A stretch of DNA of 64,000 nt from Paenibacillus polysaccharolyticus (GTDB lineage Bacteria > Bacillota > Bacilli > Paenibacillales > Paenibacillaceae), in the NCBI RefSeq assembly GCF_900102085.1, contig NZ_FMVM01000001.1, positions 310,001-374,000 on the forward strand. Direction: 5' to 3'. The translations under genes and the position numbers were made by a program. Shown piece by piece: positions 11,571 to 19,596 of the stretch. Each line of letters begins with the position of its first letter. Position 1 is the stretch's first letter. Below the pieces are notes generated by a model, which saw only the letters and a program-made list of their open reading frames with translations, ran no database searches and was not told the DNA's origin.

Positions 11571-13016
11571 TTGACAGCTGAAGCGGAAAATCATCACACC
11601 TCCCGTCTGGTGAATCATCTACGTTTTATTTATGGTAAAATGCTGCTTCATCCCGTCTATCGCTATGTATTGATCGTTCTCGGATTACCGATCAACCTGA
11701 TCGTTTATATGGTCTGGCTTTCCAAGCGTAAACAAGATGACTGGTCAGCTGTAAAACAACAGGCTGAACAGGAGATGCATACCTCATCCTACCGTGACAC
11801 CAAACGATTGGAACTGGAAGAACAACTGAGGCGCAAGCATCGCTTCTTCAAGCAAGAGGTCAGCGAGGCAGCATTCAGACAAGAGGCTGAGAGCTGGCTT
11901 GAGGAAACTTTTCAGAAGGAACTGCTGGAACGAACGTCCCACAAGTTAGAACAAAAGGGAAAACATCGTCTCGGAATTCAGGATACATTCGGTATCTTAC
12001 TAGCGAAACCTTGGTTTCTAGCCTTATCGATCATCCCGGGCTGTCTAATGTATCTGACTCTTCTGGTATATGGTAATGCTTATCTAAAGTACATATTTGA
12101 AAGACTACTCATGACCATCTTTGTCATTCTGGGTGTAGCAACGCTAGTATTTACGATTCTGTACTTGTCTCCGTTCAACCCGGCGGCCAACATTCTCGGC
12201 GTAACCGCAACACAAGAACAGATTGCAGCCTTTAATCATGTGTACGGCCTGGATCAGCCTTATCTGACACAGCTTTGGAACAATATCAAGGGTGTTGCCT
12301 TGTTTGATCTTGGCAAGTCGTTTGCAGGAAACGAGATCGTGACGGATACAATCGCTCGAAAGTTTCCCATTACGCTAACCCTTGCCGTGATTTCCCTGCT
12401 GTTAGCTATTGTCATTGCTTTACCTATTGGCATTATCTCGGCGCTCAAGCCTAACTCCTGGTTTGACTACACATTTATGTTCATCGCTCTCATTGGACTG
12501 TCTATTCCGAACTTCTGGCAAGGTCTGATCTTCATTCTGAATTTCTCGATTAAAATGCAGTGGCTTCCAGCTACCTTTAATCCTCAGAACTGGCTGTCCA
12601 TGATTATGCCGGTCATCGTGCTGGGGACAGGACTTACGGCTGCGGTTGCACGGATGACCCGTTCATCCACACTGGAGGTCATTCACGAGGATTATGTCAT
12701 GACTGCCCGGGCCAAGGGGCTAAGTGAGCGACAAGTGATGCTGAAGCACGCGGTGCGTAACGCGCTGATTCCTATCATTACTGTCGTGGGTCTTCAATTC
12801 GGAGCTATGCTTGGCGGGGCCGCTGTAACAGAGAAGGTATTTAATATCAGCGGACTGGGAAGTTACATCGTGGATAAGCAATTCATACCCGATATTCCGA
12901 GTATTATGGGCGGAGTAATCTACACAGCGATCACGATTTCCATTGTGAATGTTGTGGTTGATCTGTTTTACGCATTTATCGATCCAAGGGTTCGCTCCAA
13001 AATGAAACAATATTAA
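11571..13016 (+). CDS. OppB/DppB-type permease with a long N-terminal extension
   Basis: A 481-residue membrane protein. From about residue 172 it is a normal DppB-type permease: KYIFERLLMTIFVILGVATL begins the classical first helix, then TQEQIAAFNHVYGLDQP, and the EAA-loop segment DYVMTARAKGLSERQVMLKHAVRNA contacts the ATPase. The first ~170 residues are extra. They hold a membrane helix (about 29-50), a charged, probably coiled-coil stretch (about 52-135) and a second hydrophobic segment (about 147-167). The start is TTG at 11571, preceded by AAAGGAGAG. It forms an operon with the OppC-type gene 12 bases downstream. Confidence 0.88.
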   Translation: MTAEAENHHTSRLVNHLRFIYGKMLLHPVYRYVLIVLGLPINLIVYMVWLSKRKQDDWSAVKQQAEQEMHTSSYRDTKRLELEEQLRRKHRFFKQEVSEAAFRQEAESWLEETFQKELLERTSHKLEQKGKHRLGIQDTFGILLAKPWFLALSIIPGCLMYLTLLVYGNAYLKYIFERLLMTIFVILGVATLVFTILYLSPFNPAANILGVTATQEQIAAFNHVYGLDQPYLTQLWNNIKGVALFDLGKSFAGNEIVTDTIARKFPITLTLAVISLLLAIVIALPIGIISALKPNSWFDYTFMFIALIGLSIPNFWQGLIFILNFSIKMQWLPATFNPQNWLSMIMPVIVLGTGLTAAVARMTRSSTLEVIHEDYVMTARAKGLSERQVMLKHAVRNALIPIITVVGLQFGAMLGGAAVTEKVFNISGLGSYIVDKQFIPDIPSIMGGVIYTAITISIVNVVVDLFYAFIDPRVRSKMKQY

Positions 13017-13028
13017 AGCAGGTGTACT

Positions 13029-14543
13029 ATGACAAAATCAAGCTCCCTTACACAGGAAATGCGTTTTCGGCTCAAGTCTTCGCAAGAATACAGTCAAGCC
13101 AGCTTCGCATGGATCACTTCGGTTCTGCTGACTCTGTTATTGTTGTTGAACAGTTATGACTGGAGCGGGCAGGCGTTCAAGCCATTTATAGCTGGAGTGG
13201 CCGGCATTTATCTATTCTTCACCCTCATTCAGAGTCTGCTTCTTATTCGGATCAGACAGGATTTAATACAGCGCGGGGTTATACGTGTTCTGACACGTAG
13301 ACTCGCATGGGTACAGTTGCTGGCTGCTTTGACAGGTAATATTTTCATTGTAACGGCTGCCTTCCACCTGATTCGAAAACGAAAAAGTATTGAATATACA
13401 TTTGCTGTATACGCACTGTTAATCCAGTTATTTGTGATCGGTGTATCGGCTCTGAATGTGTTCAAGCCTTATGTTGCGGATACCTTTTTGCCTTCGATGG
13501 CGGCGTTGTTATGTATTCTCGTCATTGATTTGATCGTATTGATCATTGTATCAAGGTATGATGCAACTTCTCCTCTGCCTCGCTGGATGATGGTTGTAGG
13601 TGCAGTGATGATCGTTAGCGTAATTACGGGCAACGTTTTCGCGTTGCTGCTGGGGATCTCGATCCTTCGCCGGCTCAGCAGACAAGGGAAACATGGAACG
13701 AATTTCTGGAATGATCTGTGGGAGCGCCTTGCTCCCAATATGACCGCGATGTCCGGACTCTTTTTCATCATCTTCCTGTTCTCGATCTCCATCTGCAGTT
13801 TCTTCACCTTCGACTACAGCATGGCGGTGGAAAATAATTATTCGGCCCTGCTTAAGTCACCTTCTCTGGCCTATCCGCTAGGAACGGATGATTTCGGTCG
13901 ATGTCTATTTTCCCGAATCGTGTTTGGTGCACGGATTTCCTTGATCGTCGGTTTTATGTCAACTCTGATTCCGGTTGTGATTGGCGGTGTGCTGGGTGCC
14001 TTCTCGGGTTTCTACGGAAGACATACGGATAACATCATCATGCGACTGCTGGATATTCTGTACGCCATTCCGGGAATCTTGCTCGCCATCGCGATCATTG
14101 CAGCTTTTGGTGCCAACACCGTGAATTTGATCATCGCATTAAGCCTGGGCTCCATTCCAACGTATGCCCGAACGATGCGGGCCAGTGTACTTTATGTATC
14201 TACCTTTGAGTTTGTCGAGGCGGCGCGTGCCTTGGGATACACCAATCGTACGATTATTTTCAAACACATCATTCCCAACTCGCTCGCACCGATGATTATC
14301 AAATCCACGCTGACGATTGGTGGAGCTGTCATTGCAACCAGCAGTTTGAGTTATCTCGGGCTGGGTGTAGAACCACATATTCCGGAATGGGGCAACATTC
14401 TGAAGCTGGGAAGCACCTATCTGGAGACTCATTCGTATCTAGCGATTTATCCGGGGCTGGCGATTATTTTGCTTGTTCTTTCGTTTAACTTTCTCGGTGA
14501 CGGACTGCGGGATGCGCTTGATCCCAAGCTTGAGAAGGCGTGA
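13029..14543 (+). CDS. OppC/DppC-type permease with a multi-helix N-terminal extension
   Basis: A 504-residue membrane protein, about 200 residues longer than usual OppC. The canonical part starts near residue 230 (NDLWERLAPNMTAMSGL), followed by the conserved LGTDDFGRCLFSRIVFGARI and the EAA loop FEFVEAARALGYTNRTIIFK. The preceding ~225 residues contain about six hydrophobic segments with no recognised domain. Both permeases of this system are extended, which suggests a co-evolved membrane module. The gene sits between the OppB-type gene and, after repeat copy 2, the binding protein. Confidence 0.88.
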   Translation: MTKSSSLTQEMRFRLKSSQEYSQASFAWITSVLLTLLLLLNSYDWSGQAFKPFIAGVAGIYLFFTLIQSLLLIRIRQDLIQRGVIRVLTRRLAWVQLLAALTGNIFIVTAAFHLIRKRKSIEYTFAVYALLIQLFVIGVSALNVFKPYVADTFLPSMAALLCILVIDLIVLIIVSRYDATSPLPRWMMVVGAVMIVSVITGNVFALLLGISILRRLSRQGKHGTNFWNDLWERLAPNMTAMSGLFFIIFLFSISICSFFTFDYSMAVENNYSALLKSPSLAYPLGTDDFGRCLFSRIVFGARISLIVGFMSTLIPVVIGGVLGAFSGFYGRHTDNIIMRLLDILYAIPGILLAIAIIAAFGANTVNLIIALSLGSIPTYARTMRASVLYVSTFEFVEAARALGYTNRTIIFKHIIPNSLAPMIIKSTLTIGGAVIATSSLSYLGLGVEPHIPEWGNILKLGSTYLETHSYLAIYPGLAIILLVLSFNFLGDGLRDALDPKLEKA

Positions 14544-14559
14544 CGATGGATTTATTAAG

Positions 14560-14773
14560 TTGAACTAAAGGTTTACACGGAGCACTCCGATGACAGAATA
14601 ACCTTCCAATCGCTGTTATCCCCAGATTTTTTGATTCCCTTTTTTAAAGGGAAAAATCCGGTGATAAGCGTATGCTTCCGAAGTAGCTTTCTTACAGAAA
14701 GCTTTTAGGCGAGCACTCCGTTTTTCCAGGTTTTTTCTGTCCTCTCCGTTTTTGTGTAAATGAAATAGTTCAA
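14560..14773. repeat. Dispersed inverted-end element, copy 2
   Basis: A 214-base copy of the element at 2567-2742. It has TTGAACTA and TAGTTCAA ends and the shared blocks GGTTTACAC, ACTCCGATGACAGAATAACC, ATCGCTGTTATCCCCAGATT, CCGGTGATAA, CTCTCCGTT and GTGTAAAT. The central stem CCCTTT/AAAGGG flanked by GATTTTT/AAAAATC is intact. It is longer than copy 1 because of an insertion of about 38 bases (around 14670-14710) that forms its own hairpin (GAAGTAGCTTTCTT.. GAAAGCTTTT). It lies between the OppC-type and binding-protein genes and directly precedes a run of A. Confidence 0.85.
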
Positions 14774-14824
14774 AAAAAAAAAAAATCGATACATCACATC
14801 TATTAACAAAATGGAGGTATTCTC

Positions 14825-16645
14825 ATGAAAAAACGTACACTTGTCGCCTTGCTGCTGATTCTCGTGCTGGTGATCTCCGGCTGCAATGTGAAAACCAAAA
14901 CCGAATCGCAGGAGCAGAACCAACCTTCCGATACAACAGAGACCACATCAAAAGCGGTTGACATTGAATTGCTTGCCATGAGTTCTTCCGAGAATGATGT
15001 CAACATCATCCGTGATCAGCTGACCAAAAACGGCTTCAATGTAAAGCTGAATCTGCAACCGGATTACGGAAGCTTTAAGTCCCAGCAGGACGCTGGCAAC
15101 TATGATATCGCATTGTCCAGCTGGACAACGGTAACGGGCAATCCGGACTATGCGGTTCGCTCTCTTTTCAAAACAGGCGGGGATTACAGCATTCTGGCGG
15201 ATCAAGAGATCGATAAATTAATCGATCAGGCCGCTACGCAGACACCTGATGAGTACAAAGAAACGTATAAAAAGTTGGAAGACCGTTTGGTTACAGATCA
15301 GGCGTACATCGCTCCGCTGTATATTTCTCTGAAAAGTCAGGCGGTGAACAAGGACATTCTGAATGTCGATACCGTTCGTCTGTCCAAATCCCGTGCCATG
15401 GCGTGGGAACCGATTGAGTTCAAGGACAGCTCCAAAAACAGTAAAGATCCGTTGATTCTGACACAAACAGCATCTGTACTGACTTCCCTTGATCCGATCA
15501 AAGGAAACGACGGTTCCATCAACCAACTCAATACCAATATGTATGTGCGTTTGGTGAATCTGACGGATGACGATCAGCTGACAGCGGATGGATCGCTTTC
15601 ACGTAATTTCACGATTGCAGATGGCAATTCCGAGTATTATTTTGTCCTTCGTGATGATATCAACTTTGCTAAAATCGAAAACAAAAAGGCTGTCGATACC
15701 GGAGAGCGTGTAGGTGCAGATGATGTCATCTTCTCCCTCGACCGTGCCAAAAATAAAGATTCCGTTCCGGATCACCGCACGTACAGTCTGCATGAACATA
15801 TCAAACAAGCGGAGCTCGTTACAGACCTGAGCGCACTGGAGTCAGTGAAACAATCCGGGGGTAGCGGAACCGTGCTGGAAGCTCTGAATCAAGGACTCGA
15901 CAGCGATATCAAGGAACTGGTTAGCGACAAAAAACAGGCTAATAACGGTGCAGGCAAATACCAAGTGGTTAAAGTAACGACAACTGAACCGTTCCCGCAA
16001 GTGCTGAACTATCTAGCACACCAATCGGCCGGGATCGTATCCAAGAAACAAGTCGAAAGCATCAATACGTATGATGTCGCATCCTTCGATGTGAACAAGG
16101 ATATCCCTTATGGCGATCAGAACACCGTGACCGAGGGTGCCAACTATAACAACACACTTTATACAAGCGGCCCTTATATCCTCTCTTATAAAAATGACTA
16201 CGAAGGCGTCTTCCTGAAAAACCCGGGATACCGCAAAGGTTCCGACTTCGCAGGCAAGATTGATCAGGTAAACGTACGCTTCATTGCCGATGCTGACAGT
16301 GCTCTCTCTGCGCTTCGCAGCAGTGAAATCCACCTGTATTACGGTGTACCTGAGACGAAATACGACATTATCCAGAATGACAGCAAATTGCACTTGCAAA
16401 GCATTCCAAGTAATGCCGTATCCTATCTGCTGTTTAACACAGCCAATCGTGAAGTGGCCAAGAGCAGTGATCTGAGAAAAGCAGTGCTGTACTCCATCAA
16501 TCAGGATGAGATTCTGCAATTCTACAAAAACAACAAACTGAAAGCTTACTCCACCGTAAGCCCACTTGTACAAACCGGGAATGAACTTAAGGCTGATCCA
16601 GCCAAAGTGAAAGATTTCCTGAGCAAGTATAACGCGTCAAAATAA
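14825..16645 (+). CDS. Extracellular solute-binding lipoprotein (family 5), apparently circularly permuted
   Basis: A 606-residue lipoprotein (Cys20 in VISGCN) of the OppA/DppA family. The order of its parts is unusual. Residues ~45-200 look like the part that normally ends these proteins: IIRDQLTKNGFNVKLNL, GNYDIALSSW, GNPDYAVRSLF, QEIDKLIDQA and AYIAPLYISL. Residues ~207-606 then begin with the usual N-terminal opening (ILTQTASVLTSLDPIKG, YYFVLRDDINF, GADDVIFSLDRA) and run through TSGPYIL, FLKNPGYR and DLRKAVLYSINQDEIL. They stop at ADPAKVKDFLSKY, exactly where the missing segment would attach. This is a circular permutation or an equivalent rearrangement. GGAGG precedes the ATG. The ligand is unknown, probably a peptide. 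Confidence 0.88.
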   Translation: MKKRTLVALLLILVLVISGCNVKTKTESQEQNQPSDTTETTSKAVDIELLAMSSSENDVNIIRDQLTKNGFNVKLNLQPDYGSFKSQQDAGNYDIALSSWTTVTGNPDYAVRSLFKTGGDYSILADQEIDKLIDQAATQTPDEYKETYKKLEDRLVTDQAYIAPLYISLKSQAVNKDILNVDTVRLSKSRAMAWEPIEFKDSSKNSKDPLILTQTASVLTSLDPIKGNDGSINQLNTNMYVRLVNLTDDDQLTADGSLSRNFTIADGNSEYYFVLRDDINFAKIENKKAVDTGERVGADDVIFSLDRAKNKDSVPDHRTYSLHEHIKQAELVTDLSALESVKQSGGSGTVLEALNQGLDSDIKELVSDKKQANNGAGKYQVVKVTTTEPFPQVLNYLAHQSAGIVSKKQVESINTYDVASFDVNKDIPYGDQNTVTEGANYNNTLYTSGPYILSYKNDYEGVFLKNPGYRKGSDFAGKIDQVNVRFIADADSALSALRSSEIHLYYGVPETKYDIIQNDSKLHLQSIPSNAVSYLLFNTANREVAKSSDLRKAVLYSINQDEILQFYKNNKLKAYSTVSPLVQTGNELKADPAKVKDFLSKYNASK

Positions 16646-16660
16646 ACCACCTGAACACAA

Positions 16661-16706
16661 AAGGCTGTCACCAGGATCATGCAGATCCATCGGTGACAGC
16701 CTTTTT
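16661..16706. terminator. Bidirectional terminator
   Basis: AAGGCTGTCACC (16661-16672) pairs perfectly with GGTGACAGCCTT (16692-16703), with A and T runs on the two sides. It separates the convergent binding-protein gene and acetyltransferase gene. Confidence 0.88.
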
Positions 16707-16711
16707 CCTTA

Positions 16712-17350
16712 TCATTCCGGCACTTGGCAATCGGCCAAAATGTCTGGATAATGCCTCATGCTATCCGCTTCTGTAATGCTGCGGATCACTCTACACGGTA
16801 CACCAGCTGCAAGCGAATGCGGTGGAATGTCACGTGTAACCACGCTCCCTGCCCCAATGACACATCCGTCTCCAATCGTGACGCCGCCGCATACTGTCAC
16901 ATTCGCGGACAACCACACATCATTACCGATGGTAACCGGTTTGGCATAACAGAGTGATTTCAGCTCACCATGTTGATTCAGCATCTGCCTCCGTTCACTC
17001 GCAATCAAAGGGTGAACAGGCGTAACGATCGTAACATTGGGACCAAAGCTGGTGTAGTCTCCAATCGTCACTTGTGTATCATCCTGTATGGTCAGATTGT
17101 AATTCGCAAAAAAGTGATGGCCGATCCGGGTATGCACCCCATAGTGAAAGAAAATCGGGCCCTGCATAAATCCGCCTTCCCCTATTTCCCCCAGTAACTG
17201 TTGTACGATTTGCTGTCTTTCCTCCGTTTGTTCTTCAAAGGTTTGGCTATAACGCTGACTGAGATGATGAGCTTTTCTTTTTATGTCCTTCAGTTCCGGA
17301 TCAGCCGGACTGAATAACATGCCCTTCATAATTCTCTCTTCTTCACGCAT
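16712..17350 (-). CDS. Maltose/galactoside O-acetyltransferase-like protein
   Basis: A 212-residue left-handed beta-helix acetyltransferase of the maltose/galactoside acetyltransferase (Maa/LacA) group. The N-terminal helical region fits the maltose-acetyltransferase cap (MLFSPADPELKDIKRKAHHL). Hexapeptide repeats run from about residue 75 to 195 (VTIGDYTSFGPNVTI, VTIGNDVWLSANVTVCGGVT, IGDGCVIGAGSVVTRDIP). The catalytic-type His is in TPVHPL. A GAGGGGGAATC sequence supports the ATG at 17350; an internal ATG eight codons in is possible. The HAD phosphatase gene lies 23 bases upstream on the same strand. Confidence 0.88.
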   Translation of the reverse strand: MREEERIMKGMLFSPADPELKDIKRKAHHLSQRYSQTFEEQTEERQQIVQQLLGEIGEGGFMQGPIFFHYGVHTRIGHHFFANYNLTIQDDTQVTIGDYTSFGPNVTIVTPVHPLIASERRQMLNQHGELKSLCYAKPVTIGNDVWLSANVTVCGGVTIGDGCVIGAGSVVTRDIPPHSLAAGVPCRVIRSITEADSMRHYPDILADCQVPE

Positions 17351-17373
17351 CGCGATTCCCCCTCATCTATAGA

Positions 17374-18177
17374 TTATTCCTGCAAATCCATGATCGCCTG
17401 TATCGTTCGCAATACACCATTTTCATCATTGGATTTCGTTATGAATTGCGCGGCACGTTTGGTATTCTCGCATGCATTACTCACGGCAAAACTGTAATTC
17501 GCTACAGCCATCAGTTCCACATCATTTTCTCCATCACCGAAGGACATCGTTTCACGTGAAGTTACGCCCAGCATCTCCTGCAATGTTTTGACCGTTTCAC
17601 CTTTGTGTGTGTGCAGTGCCGTAATATCAAGCCACCTTGGCTCAGAATCAACAATATAGATTTGTCCTTCCATCGTGTGCTCCACATGTTTTCGTAATGC
17701 TGTGCAACGACCTTGGGTATCGAATACCGTAATTTTAATAAAAGAAGTGCTGATACCTGCAAAAGAGTCCGTTTTGATGACCTGCTCATACGAGCCTTTC
17801 ACAACGTCATACATCTCATCCGATATGGAAGAATGCACATAAGCGGCATCACTTGCACAAACGATGATGGTCATTTGGGAATCAAATAACTGAATTTCCT
17901 GAATAGCTTGCAATGCTAGTGCAGGCTCCATGCTAAACTCCCGAACCACCTGCCCATCCTTCTTGATTCTGGCCGCACTGTCTCCAAGAATCCAAACACC
18001 TCTGCCATGTTGGCCGAATAATTTCTCCACGCGTTCGCACTGCTTCCCGGTACAAGCTACAAAAGTAATGCCTTTACGTTTCATCCCCTCATGAACTTCG
18101 TTGAATAACTCCATATCAAATGATCCTTTACTGTTTAGAAAAGTTCCGTCCAAATCGGTTACAACCAGTTTAATCAT
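17374..18177 (-). CDS. Cof-type HAD sugar phosphatase
   Basis: A 267-residue HAD-superfamily hydrolase of the Cof (IIB) type. Motif I DLDGTFLNS is at residues 8-16, motif II is in FVACTGK, a Lys follows mid-protein, and motif III/IV is MSFGDGENDVELMAVA. These proteins dephosphorylate sugar phosphates or other small phosphorylated metabolites in the cytoplasm. It is followed 23 bases later by the acetyltransferase gene and preceded by an AT-rich sequence (18219-18234) like one in front of the MFS gene. Confidence 0.9.
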   Translation of the reverse strand: MIKLVVTDLDGTFLNSKGSFDMELFNEVHEGMKRKGITFVACTGKQCERVEKLFGQHGRGVWILGDSAARIKKDGQVVREFSMEPALALQAIQEIQLFDSQMTIIVCASDAAYVHSSISDEMYDVVKGSYEQVIKTDSFAGISTSFIKITVFDTQGRCTALRKHVEHTMEGQIYIVDSEPRWLDITALHTHKGETVKTLQEMLGVTSRETMSFGDGENDVELMAVANYSFAVSNACENTKRAAQFITKSNDENGVLRTIQAIMDLQE

Positions 18178-18218
18178 GATGTGTCCCTCCAGTTGATTGA
18201 TAAGAGATGTTTATAAAC

Positions 18219-18234
18219 AATATTTATAAAGTGT
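18219..18234. promoter_or_regulatory. AT-rich candidate operator before the HAD gene
   Basis: AATATTTATAAAGTGT shares the core TTATAAAGTGT with the palindrome at 20845-20868 before the MFS gene. Both could be operators of the ROK regulator encoded between them. This is inference from similarity only. Confidence 0.35.
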
Positions 18235-18359
18235 GCAGAAAGTTCTCTTTGCCATAATAGAATCGTATCCCGTGTAACTGGTTCCATGTCAAGAAGAAAT
18301 TTCCGAAGAAAGTCGTGTACTCATGTCAGCAAAAAAATCCACAGAACTCGTCCTGCGGA

Positions 18360-19367
18360 TCATAAGACTTCAGATAATATGGAGTATTTCAAAGCTTGAA
18401 GAACCACACCTCTCAACCCTGCATCAAAGTCATCCTGGAACGAGTTCTGGTATACAATCTCAGGCAGTGTCGGCATCATATGCTCCTTTACATATTGTCT
18501 CCACGCCGAGTCGAGCACCTCTGTCTCCACTCGCTCCTGATAGATGACAATCTGATGAGGGGCAACAACCGCATTAACCGTTTGTAGAATCCGGCACACA
18601 TGACCCGTATAGTCTTCGTTGCTCATCTCCTGTTTCCAGTCGGGTGAGTATGGAAGATACTTGATCTCACCGAACATCCCGTTTTTACCACGGATGATTT
18701 GTCCGTTCAGCACCATGCCCATACCAGGCGGGTAACGATTTGGAAAATAAATGCCCGCTACATCCTGCCCCTTTGTATGCATATGTTGTGTGTAGTAGCC
18801 GCTAACCGCTGCATTGACATCATTCTCGACAATTACAGGTAACTGGAATTCACGCTCAATCTCCCGAATCAGATGGGAATGAATAAGCTCGTCATGGCTA
18901 CTTACCGTGATATCCCCGTCGACAGCCTGACCCGGGATACCTATTCCGATCATATGGATGGAAGGATGTGCCGCAATGAAACGTGCTATAAGTTGCAGCA
19001 CATGCTGTTTATCAAAAACAGGTAGCATGTTCTCTTCCTTCAGCACAATCTCATTCTCGAGATTGATTACCGTGGCCGAGATTAACCCCTGACCTTTCAT
19101 TTCTTTCATGGATAAAACCAACGCAAGTCTATAATTGTAATTGTATCGGTATGCTTGAGCAGGGCGACCACCGTTCGAGGGAACGATTTGATCTTGAATC
19201 AGCTCTCCGCCATCACATAACTCCTGAATTAGAGCGTTAATGGTAACTACACTAAGATTCGTTAATGAAGCAAGCTGCGGTTTCGTTGCGGTTTCCTGTT
19301 GCTGCATGACTTCACGCACATTATTCATATTGATGTGTTTCATCATTGTAGCGTTTGCCTTTTTCAT
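18360..19367 (-). CDS. ROK-family transcriptional regulator
   Basis: About 335 residues. An N-terminal winged helix-turn-helix (MNNVREVMQQQETATKPQLA, then SLTNLSVVTINALIQEL) precedes a ROK domain (IGIGIPGQAVDGDITVSS, IVENDVNAAVSGYY). The usual ROK zinc site (CxCGxxGCxE) is absent, with LPYSPDWKQEM at that region, so it is a divergent sugar-responsive regulator. The frame opens at a TTG (19394); I favour the ATG at 19367 preceded by GAGAGGG. It sits downstream of the MFS gene and is likely to control the MFS and HAD genes. Confidence 0.82.
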   Translation of the reverse strand: MKKANATMMKHINMNNVREVMQQQETATKPQLASLTNLSVVTINALIQELCDGGELIQDQIVPSNGGRPAQAYRYNYNYRLALVLSMKEMKGQGLISATVINLENEIVLKEENMLPVFDKQHVLQLIARFIAAHPSIHMIGIGIPGQAVDGDITVSSHDELIHSHLIREIEREFQLPVIVENDVNAAVSGYYTQHMHTKGQDVAGIYFPNRYPPGMGMVLNGQIIRGKNGMFGEIKYLPYSPDWKQEMSNEDYTGHVCRILQTVNAVVAPHQIVIYQERVETEVLDSAWRQYVKEHMMPTLPEIVYQNSFQDDFDAGLRGVVLQALKYSILSEVL

Positions 19368-19466
19368 AACCCTCTCGTTTCCACTCTGGTTCAAAAGACC
19401 AAAGCAATCGTATTCATGTTATCGTACTCCATATCATAACATTATACATTGCTTTGCACATAATGC

Positions 19467-19583
19467 TCATTCAAACAGGTCATCTATAGATCGTACAGGT
19501 TGTACGTCCATCGACTGTTTGGACAAAGCCATGTTCGCGTAAACACCTGCCCAGATGACAACAGCCATAATTAAATAAGCCAT
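19467..19583 (-). CDS. 38-residue small membrane protein coupled to the MFS gene
   Basis: A short gene on the minus strand. ATG at 19583, TGA at 19467-19469, 38 residues. The N-terminal half is one hydrophobic helix (AYLIMAVVIWAGVYANMAL) and the tail is polar and acidic (RSIDDLFE). An ideal ribosome site, AAGGAGGAG, overlaps the stop codon region of the MFS gene, and the ATG lies 13 bases after that stop, implying translational coupling. Short partners of transporters, such as AcrZ for AcrB, are known. That this peptide partners the MFS protein is inference. Confidence 0.65.
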   Translation of the reverse strand: MAYLIMAVVIWAGVYANMALSKQSMDVQPVRSIDDLFE

Positions 19584-19596
19584 CTTTCTCTCCTCC

